From the NCBI GenBank assembly GCA_049324835.1, contig JBMOMT010000032.1, positions 1 to 64,000 of the forward strand: DNA of 64,000 nt, given 5' to 3'. The stretch's first letter is position 1, and each line of letters opens with the position of its first letter. This DNA comes from JBMOMT01 sp049324835 (GTDB lineage: Bacteria > Chloroflexota > Anaerolineae > CAYNKW01). A program made the position numbers and the translations under genes. Shown here one piece after another: positions 22,064 through 32,500 of this stretch. The notes beneath the pieces are model-generated. The model was not told the origin of the DNA. It did no database searches and worked only from the letters and a program-made list of their open reading frames with translations.

Positions 22064-22089
22064 GGGGGTCTTGTTTCGCCCCCTTTTTT
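22064..22089 (+). terminator. Rho-independent terminator
   Basis: GGGGG (22064-22068) and CCCCC (22079-22083) form a GC stem around a ten-base loop, followed by six T residues. It lies 140 bases after the hydrolase stop and probably ends the first transcript of the island (19625-21924). The remaining sequence to 22200 contains only a short open frame fragment (ending at 22190) that I cannot assign. Confidence 0.65.
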
Positions 22090-22200
22090 GTTCAAAACAT
22101 AAAACTGCTGCCAGGCCCACCGCCGGTGCGTTGCAGCGGCTGGCCGAAAAGCTAACACGTAACGAGCGGCGCTACCTGTTCGCCGCCTGAGAGAACAACC

Positions 22201-23472
22201 ATGACCCTGTCCAAAGTCGTCATTCTGGAAGAAACACCCATACCGCCGTTCAACGAGCCGGCCCGTGAGCTGCGGGTGCTCAATAAACCCCTGTGGTTAC
22301 ATCAAAGAGATGTGCTGGCCAGGCATTGCGCTCAGGAACGGCAGGTCAGCGCCCTTTCCGAGGTGCCGCCAGAGTGGACCGGACCGATGATTGTCTACCG
22401 GGACAATCTCTATTTTGGCCAGCGCCTCATCGACGAGTTCGTCGAACGGGCCGCGGCCAGCGGTCAGGCCTGCCAGGTGGCCTTTTCGTTGGAAGACAAA
22501 GCCATCACCAGCCACGCCCTGCCCCTCCAGGATGGCATTCGACGCCAGGGAGAGCAATATGTGGCCGACCTGTGGTATTTTCCGCGCAGCGTTCAGGAGG
22601 CCCCCAGGCCACTGATCATCGACACGGAACCGTACGAGATCGGCTATTATTACGTGCCGACCTATTTTGCCACCGAAAAGGGCGAGGTCGTTTTTCAAGT
22701 ACCGGGCAAGCCCTTCCTCTCATTGGAAAACTGGGTGCATGTCTTTATGGCCAACTCGCCCTTTGGCATTCTTTCCATGGCAGCCCTGGCCGATCAAAAG
22801 CTGTACAAACTCACAAACAAACTCCGGCTCATGTGGACAGCGCTGTTGGAGAGAAAACACGTCCTCAGCACCTCGGAGCTGGTGCAGGTGGGCAGGAATT
22901 GTAGCATCGACCCGACCGCCGTCATCCAGGGGCCCACCATCATCGGCGACAACGTCACCATTGAGCCAGGCGCGGTGATCTGCCAGTCGATCGTTGGCAA
23001 CAACGTGAGCATCCAACAAGGCTGCCAGGTGCAATACAGCGTCATCGGCGACGGTAGCTGGCTCTCTTTTCGCGCCGCGGTGACCATGAGCACTCTCATG
23101 GAGCGCTGCATCGTGGCGCAGAACGCCTGCCTGCAACTATCTGTGGTGGGGCGCAGCTCGTTCATCGGCGCCGGAAACACCTTTACCGATTTTTACCTGC
23201 TGCCCAAACCCGTCAGGACCTACCATCGCGACCGGCTGGTCAGCACAGAGCGCAACGTGATGGGCAGTTGCGTGGGTCACAATTGCCGCATCGGCTCCGG
23301 GTTTGTGGTGTACCCGGGCCGCATGATCGAATCGGATTCGATCCTGGCTGTCACGGACGATCATTTCGTCATCAGCCGCAACGTGAGCTTTAAAGACAGC
23401 CATCACCATCAATTCCAGGACGGCCACCTGCACCGGCCTCAGTACCCGCATGCCGGCGATGCCACTCGTTGA
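22201..23472 (+). CDS. Left-handed beta-helix (hexapeptide-repeat) protein, GlmU-like layout
   Basis: In this 423-aa protein the C-terminal part (about residues 235-400) is a hexapeptide-repeat beta-helix: IDPTAVIQGPTIIGDNVTIE, ICQSIVGNNVSIQQ, and a later VMGSCVGHNCRIGSGFVVYPGR. The N-terminal 200 residues begin with a F-x-EPARELRVLNKPLWLHQR stretch. This resembles the start of the alternative GlmU-type nucleotidyltransferases (TRP-x-x-LR-x-G region), though without a clear GXGTxM-like loop. It may transfer an acyl group or bind a nucleotide sugar. It immediately precedes the acyl-ACP-reductase-like gene (34 bp), suggesting joint action on an acyl substrate. Function is not assigned. Confidence 0.7.
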   Translation: MTLSKVVILEETPIPPFNEPARELRVLNKPLWLHQRDVLARHCAQERQVSALSEVPPEWTGPMIVYRDNLYFGQRLIDEFVERAAASGQACQVAFSLEDKAITSHALPLQDGIRRQGEQYVADLWYFPRSVQEAPRPLIIDTEPYEIGYYYVPTYFATEKGEVVFQVPGKPFLSLENWVHVFMANSPFGILSMAALADQKLYKLTNKLRLMWTALLERKHVLSTSELVQVGRNCSIDPTAVIQGPTIIGDNVTIEPGAVICQSIVGNNVSIQQGCQVQYSVIGDGSWLSFRAAVTMSTLMERCIVAQNACLQLSVVGRSSFIGAGNTFTDFYLLPKPVRTYHRDRLVSTERNVMGSCVGHNCRIGSGFVVYPGRMIESDSILAVTDDHFVISRNVSFKDSHHHQFQDGHLHRPQYPHAGDATR

Positions 23473-23506
23473 GGCCGTCTTGACCAGGGGGGGGACAGAC
23501 AACTGA

Positions 23507-24586
23507 ATGGATCGTTTTGCGTTCATGATTCATCCCGCCGATCCAAAAGGCGACGTGGCGCGCAAATATCCACTTTTGGGACGCTACCTGCCGGCGGAGG
23601 TCATCGACTTTTTTTGCCAGTTCTTCCCGCCGCTGGATATTTCAGGCATCAGTGGCATCCGGTCGGCGGCCAACGGCAAGACCATCGAGGGCCGTTTCGT
23701 GGCCTGTCCGCTCACACCGGCGGCCATGCTGAACCTGCCATTGAAACGGGTCTATCGCAAGATCGTGCAGACGGGGCGGCTGGCCGGGCGGCTGGGAGCC
23801 CGCATCGTGGGGCTGGGCGCGTTTACCAAGGTGGTGGGTGATGCCGGTCTGACCGTCGCCCGGCAGTTGGACATCGCCGTGACCACCGGCAACAGTTACA
23901 CCGTGGCGCTGGCCGTACAGGGCATTGAACAGGCCGCCCGCCACATGGAGATCGATCTGTCCGGGGCGTCGGCAGCCGTGGTGGGGGCCACAGGCTCCAT
24001 CGGCGCGGTGTGCGCTCAGATGCTGGCCCGCTCGGTGGGTCATATCCTGCTGGTGGGCCGCCGGGCCGATCGACTGGCGGCCATCCAGGAGCGTGTGGCA
24101 GCCATCGGCGGGGCCAGGGTCAGCACGACCACCGATCTCCAAACCGTGCGCCAGGCGGCTCTGGTGCTGACAGTCACCAGCAGTGTCGGCCCGGTTCTGG
24201 AGCCTCATCACCTGAGACCCGGCGCGGTGGTGTGCGACGTCGCCCGCCCGCGTGATGTCTCGCAGCGGGTGGTTCAAGAACGAGATGACGTGCTGGTCAT
24301 CGAAGGTGGGCTGGTTGCCGTGCCCGGCGAGGTAGACTTTGGCTTCAGTTATGGCCTGCCGCCGCAGTTGACCTTTGGCTGCATGGCCGAGACGATGATC
24401 CTGACACTGGAAGGACGTTTTGAGAACTATTCGCTGGGCCGAGATCTGACGGTGGAGCAGGTGGACGAGATGGCTGCCCTGGGTCATCGCCACGGCTTTC
24501 GGCTGGCCGGTTTTCGCTCTTTCGAGCAGGCCATCGACGAGACAGACATCGAGGCCATCAAACGAAACGCTCGCCGTTCTGGGTGA
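23507..24586 (+). CDS. Fatty acyl-ACP reductase (AAR)-like protein
   Basis: This 359-aa protein is homologous along its length to the cyanobacterial long-chain acyl-[ACP] reductase of alkane biosynthesis. It has GLGAFTKVVGDAG, TTGNSYTVALAVQGIEQAA, Rossmann loop VVGATGSIG (about 158-166), and FGCMAETMILTLEGRFENYS. Cys 292 aligns with the AAR catalytic Cys (C294 in the Synechococcus enzyme, from memory) that forms the acyl-thioester. The family reduces acyl-ACP to fatty aldehyde with NADPH. No aldehyde-deformylating oxygenase is next to it, so the aldehyde would have another fate. It is in tandem with the beta-helix protein. The N-terminus (about residues 1-40) is less conserved. Confidence 0.8.
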   Translation: MDRFAFMIHPADPKGDVARKYPLLGRYLPAEVIDFFCQFFPPLDISGISGIRSAANGKTIEGRFVACPLTPAAMLNLPLKRVYRKIVQTGRLAGRLGARIVGLGAFTKVVGDAGLTVARQLDIAVTTGNSYTVALAVQGIEQAARHMEIDLSGASAAVVGATGSIGAVCAQMLARSVGHILLVGRRADRLAAIQERVAAIGGARVSTTTDLQTVRQAALVLTVTSSVGPVLEPHHLRPGAVVCDVARPRDVSQRVVQERDDVLVIEGGLVAVPGEVDFGFSYGLPPQLTFGCMAETMILTLEGRFENYSLGRDLTVEQVDEMAALGHRHGFRLAGFRSFEQAIDETDIEAIKRNARRSG

Positions 24587-24665
24587 AAAAAACTATCGTG
24601 CCAGACCACATACCGCCAAGACAGCCACCCACATGGGGTGAACGGCAAATGGAAGGAAGGCGACC

Positions 24666-25553
24666 ATGAACAAAGGCCGAATTCTGGTTGTAGAAGACGA
24701 TCTCGACATCTCGAACATGCTGCGCATCTATTTCGAGTCGCAAGAGTACGAGGTCTGGGTGGTAGCGCGAGGCCAGGAAGCGCTGGATACCTGCCACAGC
24801 AAACTGCCCAACATCATTGTGCTGGATATCATGCTGCCCGACATCGACGGTTACGAGGTCTGCCGGCGCCTGCGAGCCAACCTGCGCACCAGCCACATCC
24901 CCATCCTCTTTCTCACCCAGCGCGACGAGCGCAGCGACAAGATCGCCGGCCTGGAGCTGGGCGCCGATGATTACATCACCAAGCCCTTTGACATCGAAGA
25001 GCTCAAATGGCGGGTGCAAAATGCCCTTCGCCGGGCCAGCTACGAGAGCCTGACCAGTCCTACCACCGCCCTACCCAGCGGCAAGCTGATCGAAGACCAG
25101 CTCAAACAGCTCATGCGCCGCAACGGCTGGACCATCCTCTACATCGGCGTCAGCCATTTCGAGCCGTTCAACGAGGTGCAGGGTTTTGTGGCCGGCGACG
25201 ACGTGTTGCGTTTTGTGGCCATGTTACTCACAGAACTGGTCAACGACCTGGGCACACCCAACGATTTCATCGGCCACGTGGGCGGCGATGATTTTATCCT
25301 CATCACCACGGCAGAAAAAGCGCCCCTCATCCGCCAGCGTTTGACCGAGCGGTTCGACCAATACGTGGGCACTTTTTACTCGTTCCGCGACCGGGAAAAG
25401 GGCTACATGTCCATTCAAAACCCCGACGGCAGCCAGCGCGAGGTGCCGCTCATGTCGCTGGCCATCGGCGTGGTGCCAGAAAGCCCCTTTGCCGATATTC
25501 GCGAGATCACCGAAGCGGCCGCCGCCGCGCGTCGGGACAGCACCAACCAGTAG
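24666..25553 (+). CDS. Response regulator with degenerate GGDEF domain
   Basis: In this 295-aa protein the receiver domain (about 4-120) has acidic pocket EDD, phospho-acceptor Asp 54 (VLDIMLPD) and Lys 106 (TKPFD). The C-terminal domain (about 135-285) has a GGDEF-cyclase fold with GGDDF at 206-210. Its metal-binding aspartates in the first strand are gone (IGVSHFEPFNE instead of LDIDHFKxxND), so cyclic-di-GMP synthesis is unlikely; it may bind nucleotide or serve as an output adaptor. GGAAGG precedes the ATG. It sits just upstream of the kinase genes and is a candidate recipient of their phosphate. Confidence 0.9.
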   Translation: MNKGRILVVEDDLDISNMLRIYFESQEYEVWVVARGQEALDTCHSKLPNIIVLDIMLPDIDGYEVCRRLRANLRTSHIPILFLTQRDERSDKIAGLELGADDYITKPFDIEELKWRVQNALRRASYESLTSPTTALPSGKLIEDQLKQLMRRNGWTILYIGVSHFEPFNEVQGFVAGDDVLRFVAMLLTELVNDLGTPNDFIGHVGGDDFILITTAEKAPLIRQRLTERFDQYVGTFYSFRDREKGYMSIQNPDGSQREVPLMSLAIGVVPESPFADIREITEAAAAARRDSTNQ

Positions 25554-25594
25554 GGCCGTAAGCCGACCCTGAGACGGGATGCCGGAGCCCGAGC

Positions 25595-26488
25595 ATGCTG
25601 AGCCACGTTTTTTTCGTGCGCAAGAACTGGATAGCTGTCGCCCGTGAGGCGCAGCGAGATCAGCGCCGCATCGTGATAGTGGTGATGGCGGTGATGTTTC
25701 TGGCCACGGTGGGCGTCTATGGGGTGCTGGCGCTGCAACTGGATAAGGGCATCGAGTCTTTTGTCGCCGAGGCGCTCTCTTATGGCCTCTTTTTGGCCGT
25801 GCCGGTGTGGTATGCCCTGCGCCAGCGCGCCGACGGCTGGCAGCGGGCTCTGGCCGCCTACGTGTTATTCCTGGCGGTCATGCTGGTCACCGATTGGTTC
25901 GTCAAAGGCAGGCTGGATACCGAGCTGGTCCTCAGTGAACGGGCAAAATCGCCGCGTCTGTTCGTCAGCGGCATCATGCTGCTCATTTGGGTTGCGCCCC
26001 TGTGGTTGATGCGGGCCTACCCCACTCAGGCCCGGGGCATCGGCCTGAATTTCGAGCGGCTGGGGCACAAGGTGCTGTTTGGAACGTTGGGCGCCATCGT
26101 CCTCATCGCTCATCTGTGGATCACGCTGTTGTATTCGGGGGTGTCGCTCAGCTTCAAGCCCGGGCCATTTCTATTCTTCACCTGCTGCTACGAGATCGCG
26201 GCCCAATCGTTGAGTGAAGAGCTGTTCTTTCGTGGCTTTCTGTTCAACTATCTCTACCACGTCCGTCAGCAGCGGCTCCGCTGGAGCATTCTGATCGTTT
26301 CGTTACTCAACGTGCTGATTTATGTGGCCAAGTTTAGACCATCCGGCGGCGTTTTTGGCCTGGTGGGCCCTGTCTTTTACGCCTTTGTGATGGCCGTGCT
26401 CAATGCCATGTTGTTCCGACAGGTGGGGGGCATTCTTCCGGGACTGATCCTCAACGTCCTATTCAGTATGGCCGGCATACTCCGTTGA
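25595..26488 (+). CDS. CPBP-family membrane protein lacking protease histidines
   Basis: This 297-aa protein has about eight membrane helices and the CPBP/Abi motif 1, LSEELFFRGFLF (E-E-x3-R). The His residues of motifs 2 and 3 are absent: LLNVLIYVAKF and GGILPGLILNVLF carry none at the expected positions. It therefore may not be an active Rce1-type glutamic/metalloprotease. Family members process prenylated or bacteriocin-like peptides or act in immunity. Placement between a response regulator and the kinases suggests a membrane signalling partner. GGAG lies seven bases upstream of the ATG. Confidence 0.8.
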   Translation: MLSHVFFVRKNWIAVAREAQRDQRRIVIVVMAVMFLATVGVYGVLALQLDKGIESFVAEALSYGLFLAVPVWYALRQRADGWQRALAAYVLFLAVMLVTDWFVKGRLDTELVLSERAKSPRLFVSGIMLLIWVAPLWLMRAYPTQARGIGLNFERLGHKVLFGTLGAIVLIAHLWITLLYSGVSLSFKPGPFLFFTCCYEIAAQSLSEELFFRGFLFNYLYHVRQQRLRWSILIVSLLNVLIYVAKFRPSGGVFGLVGPVFYAFVMAVLNAMLFRQVGGILPGLILNVLFSMAGILR

Positions 26489-26531
26489 GGGTACAGCACA
26501 TCAACTGCGTCCCGCAGACAGAAACCCTGAT

Positions 26532-29500
26532 ATGATGACACAAGAACCATCACCCATCAATCGAGCTAAACCACTGCAGCGTTGGTTGGCCATTTTGTTG
26601 AGCCTCACTACCGTGCTGATCACACTGCTGGTCTACTGCATCGAGAGCTGGAACCCGGTTTACGCGCCGGTGGCCTGGTATCTGTTCCTGCTGCCCATCG
26701 GACTGACGGCCTACACGTATGGCCTGGGCATAGGCCTGGGCCTCTCGGCCCTGATCACGGCCCTCTTTGCACCTATCGTGGCCAAACACCTGCGCGAGTA
26801 CGGCCTCTCGCCGCTGGCCATCAACCTGTTGACCACCACCCTGGTGATCAATGGCTTTGCAGCCCTCGTCGGCTACTTTGGTGGGTCGCAGCGCCAACAG
26901 CGCGATCTCTACCGCACCCTCAACCTGCTGGGTGAACGTTTCAGCCAGGAATTGCAGGTAGACGAGCTGCTGGAGGTCATTCTGCGCCAGGCTGTCGCAC
27001 AGCTCGAAGCCGATATGGGCGAAATTTTGCTGCAAGACGAAAAAAGCGGCCAGTTGCGGGTTGCAGCCAGTACGAACGGCAACCAATCTACCGCCCGCGG
27101 TCCCAACTCCGGTCAGGACGAATCGTTGGGCCAGTGGTTGCTGCAACAGAACACGCCTTTCCTGCACAACGCCCTGCTCCAAGATCCTCGCTTCACCTGG
27201 GTTGCCGGTTCGGATCGTGAACTGCCCGGCTCGCTCATCGCGGCTCCGCTGCGCCGGGGCCGTCAGGCCTTTGGCCTGCTGTGTTTGCTCAGCCTGGCGC
27301 CCGGCGCTTTTGGTAAACGTGATCTGGAAATGCTGGTGGCCATCGCCGGCAAAAGCGAGGTGGCCATCGAGAACGCCCGGCTCTACCAACAAACCGATGC
27401 CGCCCTGGCACAGCGCGTCGAGGAGCTATCGAGCATTGCCGAGGTAGACCGCGAGCTTTCGGCTTCGCTCGACCTGCAGCACGTTATCGAGCTGGTGCTG
27501 GCGCGCGCCATCGAGCGCACCGGCGCAACGGCGGGCCTGGTCGGTCTGGTGGCCGGGTCGGCCAGCCACCTGAACATCCTGGCATGGCGCGGTTATCCCG
27601 CCGATACACTGCTGGACGGTCGGCAGGGGCCGTGGAGCACCCGGATGGGCATCATTGGCCGCGTGGTGCGCACCGGCCAGCCGGCGCTGGTGGCAGACGT
27701 CCACCACGACCCGGACTACTTTGAAGGGTTGCCGGGCGCACAGAGCCAGCTCACCGTGCCCATCGTCCGTGAGAGCCAGGTCATCGGAGTGCTCAATTTG
27801 GAAAGCACTCAGACCGGCGCCTTTGAGCAGGATGCCCTCCAATTCGTGGAACATCTGGCAGATCACGCTGCCATCGCCATCACCAACGCCCGTCTGTTTC
27901 AAGAGGAACACCGTCGCGCGCAAGAGATGGCCGCCTTTAACGAGATCAACCGCACCATCTCGGCCAGCCTGGATCTAAAAACCACACTGGATACCATCAT
28001 TCAAAACGTCGAACGCATCGTGCCCTTTTTCGTGGCCGAGATCTGCCTGTGGGACGCGGCACAGAAGCTGATGGTCACCCACGGCTGCGCCGGTGAGCCG
28101 GACTACACCTCCCAGATGGGCGGCTTTTACCGGCTGGACGAGGGCTACACCGGCTGGATCGCCCACTACCGCCAGCCGTTGTTGATCGCCGATACCCTCT
28201 CTCGGCAGGACGTGCGGCCCAAGTTCGATCTACCCGATAGGCCCATCCGTGCTTACCTGGGCGTGCCGCTGATCGTGAATGAAAACCTGGTAGGCACGCT
28301 GGAACTGGCCAGCACCCAACCGGGAGCGTATTCCTCACAAGACCTGGCCACGTTGCAAACTTTTGCCAGCCAGGCCGCCGTGGCCATCGAAAACGCCCGT
28401 CTCTTTGAAGCGACGCAGCGTCTGCTGGACGAGCTGTCGCTGCTGTATCAGGCCGGCCAGGCCACCACCTCCAGCCTGGATGTGCAACAGGTTCTGAATA
28501 GCGTGGCCAACGTCATGAGCCAGGCCATCGGCGTCGACTCGTGCTCCATCTCTGAATGGGAAGAAGGCACAGACACCCTGCTCACTCTGACCGACGTAGG
28601 CCACCCGCTGGCTCAGGACGTGGGCAAGACCTACTCTCTCGCCGAGTACCCGGCCACCGCACGGCTGCTCACAACCCGCCAGCCGCTGATCGTCCGCACC
28701 GACGATCCAACCGCCGACGCCAGCGAAACCCATTTGCTCCAGGAGTTCGGCTACGCCACCATGCTGGCTCTGCCCCTGATCGTCAGAGACCGGGTGATCG
28801 GTCTGGTGGAGCTTTACACCGTCTCTCCCAGAGACTATTCCGAGAACGATATCGAACTGGCGCAGGCGCTCACCAACCAGGCAGCCGTCGCCCTGGAAAA
28901 CGCGCGGCTCTATGAGGCGCAGCGACGGCGGGCCGAGGAACTCTCTGGCCTGTACGACATTGCCCTGCGGTCCAGTTCGACGCTCGCCCTGGATGAACTG
29001 TTGCGCCAGACCATGCCGCAGGTGGTGCAATTGCTCAACGCCGAAAAGGGCACGCTGCTGTTGTACGATCCTAACCAGCGCATGTTGATCGCCCAGCCGG
29101 CTGCGTCGTTTGGCGCCGCGCCAAAAGAGATCGCCCGCTTTTGTATTCCCATCGACGCTCAAAACTTTCACAGCAGCGTGTTTGCCACCGGCCGCTCGTT
29201 CATCAGCCACGATCTGGCCCACGATAAACGCATCATCCCGGCCTATCGCCCCTTTGTGCAGGTTTTTGATGCCCGGAACGCCCTGGGTGTGCCCCTGCCC
29301 GGCTCCGATGGTAACATCGGTGAGCTTTACGTCATCAACAAACAATCGGGCTCCTTTACACCAGACGACGACCGTCTGCTGGGCACCATTGCCTCTCACC
29401 TGGCGCTGGCCATCGAAAAAGCCCGCCTCTACACCCAGACCGACGAAAGCCTGCGCATCCGCGTGGAAGAGCTGACCGCCCTGAACCAGATCAGCCGCGA

Positions 29501-32500
29501 GATGAACGCCACACTAGACTTGCAGCAGATCCTCCAAGTTCTGCTGGAGCAGGCCCTCAGAACCACCGAAGCCAGCCACGGTAACGTCATGCTGCTGGAT
29601 GCCGAGTCGCAAAAGCTGCAATTGCTGGCCGCCCAGGGCTGCCAGGAGCACGAGATCCGGGCCATGGAAGAGATGGTGCTGCAAGACGCCCTCTACCAGC
29701 AAAACTCCATCCGGCAGGTCTTGGACGAGCGGAGGCCACACGTCACCCTGGATACCAGACGCCAGCCATCGGCCATCTGCGGCTGCACCGATACCCGATC
29801 CATCATCAGCGTGCCCATCCTGTATCGCGAGCAGGTGGCAGGATTGATCAACCTGGGCAGCACCGCCGTGGGCCACTTTACCGACGAGCACGTGCGATTC
29901 ACCCAGGCCCTGGCCCTCCAGGCAGCCATTGCCATCGGCAACGCCCGGGCCTACGAAGAGCAAACCCGCCAGGGCAACCTGTTGCGCCGTCGAACCGAAC
30001 AGATGGACAGCCTGCTATCCATCGCCCGCGCCCTGCGCGCCGACCTTCCACTGCACGAAGTGCTGGAAGAGATCGCCTACGGCATCTCGTATGCTGTGGG
30101 CTTTCAGATGGTGCTCGTCAGTGTGGTGGAACAGCCAGCCGACGACGATCGGCCCTATTTGCGACGCATCGCCATGGCCGGAGTGCCGCTGGCCGTGTTC
30201 GAAGAGATGAAACAGACCCGGCAGCCGCTCGAACCCGTGGCGCGCATCATGCGGTCAGAATATCGGATCAGCCAGAGCTACTTTTTACCCTGGGAAAACA
30301 AGGGCGATTGGGCCACAGAGCTCGACTCGCACATCATCATGCCACCCGAACAGATCGACCAATGGCAAAACGATACCTGGCATCCCGAAGACGCCCTGCT
30401 GGTGCCCTTGCGCAGCACCGACGGCCAACTGCTGGGCATCATCACCGTCGACCAACCGCTCAACGGCAAACGGCCCACACTGTTTGTCGCCGAATCGCTG
30501 GAACTGTTTGCCTACCAGGCGGCCATCACTCTGGAAAACGCGCGCCTGTTCACTTTGGAGCAGGAACGCCGCCGCCTGGCCGACACACTGCGCCAGGTCG
30601 CCGAGGCCATCAGCGCCACGTTGAACCTGGAAAAAGTCTTGCAGATCGTCCTGGATCATCTGCGCCAGGTGGTAGATTACGACAGCGCCACCATCCAGCT
30701 TCTCAGCGACAACCATCTGGAGATCATCGCCGCCCGTGGTCATCCCCGGCCCGAAGAGGTGATAGGGCTGACCTTTCCGCTGGATCAGGGCCACCCCAAC
30801 CGCGAGGCTATCCTCTCCCAAGAGCCTTACATCGTCCCGGACGTGACCGAGCAATACCGCGCCTTTTTCCAGCAGGCAAGCCAGCCGCCCATTCGCTCCT
30901 GGATGGGCGTTCCCCTCTTTTTCCACGACCAGCCGGTGGGGCTGATCACGCTGGACAAATACACGCCCGGTTTTTACAATCAACAGGCCGCCCAGATCGC
31001 CTCCCTCTTTGCCACACAGGCGGCAGTGGCCCTTCAGAACGCCCGTCTGTTCGAAGAGACCAAACGCCACGTGGCCGAGATGGACGTGTTGTTGGAGGCG
31101 GGCCAAAACGTCTCGGCCACACTGGAAATGGAAACCACGCTGCACACCATCCTGTCCTATGCCACGCGGCTGGTGCGTGCGTCGTGCGGCTGGATCTTGT
31201 TGGTGTCGTTGGAGGACAAGATCATCACCCGCCGGGCCACCCATGGCCTGGATGAGCATCTGCTCAAAGACCTGGGTTACGACTTTTTCCAGGGCGGCCT
31301 GGAAGGTTGGGTGATGCGCGAACGCACGCCGGCCCTCTCACGCGCCCTGACAGAAGACGAACGGCTGACAGACCGGGTTCGCCTCTGGCTGGCCGAACAG
31401 CACCTTGGCTCTGCCACAGTGGTGCCGCTGCAGGTCAAGGACCAGGTCGTGGGCGTTCTGGCCGTGCTCAAAGATCGCACCGACCGCCCGTTGAGCCAAC
31501 ATGAGCTGGACCTGCTGAGTGTCATGGCATCACAGGCGGCTATTGCACTGGAAAACGCCGAGCTTTTTGCCGAGCGCGAACGTAACATCGCCGAACTGTC
31601 GATCATGTACCAGACCGGGCGGGCCATCAGCGGCTCGCTGGATCTGGAAGCCATCGTCAACATGATCTACACACAGATCAGTCAGGTGATGGACGCCACC
31701 AACTTTTTTATCGCCTTTTACAACCCAGACACTGAAGAGGTGTCTTTTCCACTGGCCGTCGAGTCTGGCGAGCGCCGCAACTGGCCTGCGCGCCAGAAAG
31801 GTCAGGGGTTGACCGAATACATCTTGAAACACAAGCGGCCGCTGCTGCTGCCAGACCGGGTGCGGGCCCGGCTGTTGAACCTCGGCGTCGAACCCATCGG
31901 CAAAGAAGCACATTCGTGGCTGGGCGTGCCCATGCTCGCCGGCGATCAGGTGTTGGGCGTGATGTGTGTCCAGAGTTACGAGCGGGAAAACAGCTACGAT
32001 CAAGATCACCTGAGCCTGCTCTCTACCATCGCCGCCCAGGCCGCCGTGGCCGTGCGCAACGCCCAACTCTACCGCCAGGTACAAGACCTGGTCCAAGAAA
32101 TGGAAAAACGGGTAGCAGCGCGCACCGAAGAACTGGTACAGGCTGTGTCTGACCTGATGATGGAGCGCGACCGGGTGCAGACCCTCTACCGCATTACCAG
32201 CGATCTGGCCTCCAGTCTGGATGTAGACCGCGTGCTCAACCGGGCGCTATCGCTCGTCTGCGAGGCCGTGGGCGCGCCGCAAGGCTCCATTCTATTGTTA
32301 GACTCTGAATCCGAGTTTCTGGTGCACCGTTCTGCCCTGCGACGCCAGGAGCCTCTGCCGCGCAATGGGGTCAAAACCCGCTACCGCGAAGGTGTGGGGC
32401 TGGCCGGTTGGGTGCTGGAGACGCAAGAAGCCGTCATCGTGCCCGACGTGACCCAGGACGAGCGCTGGCTCAAGGACGACGAGGAACACCAGAGTAAATC

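Noticed and set aside
22100..22190. Short plus-strand fragment ending RLAEKLTRNERRYLFAA before the beta-helix gene
   Set aside because: No start codon or ribosome-binding site and too short to assign; possibly a gene remnant but unsupported.
24666..25553. Assignment as an active diguanylate cyclase
   Set aside because: GGDDF and loss of both metal-binding aspartates in the first strand argue against it.
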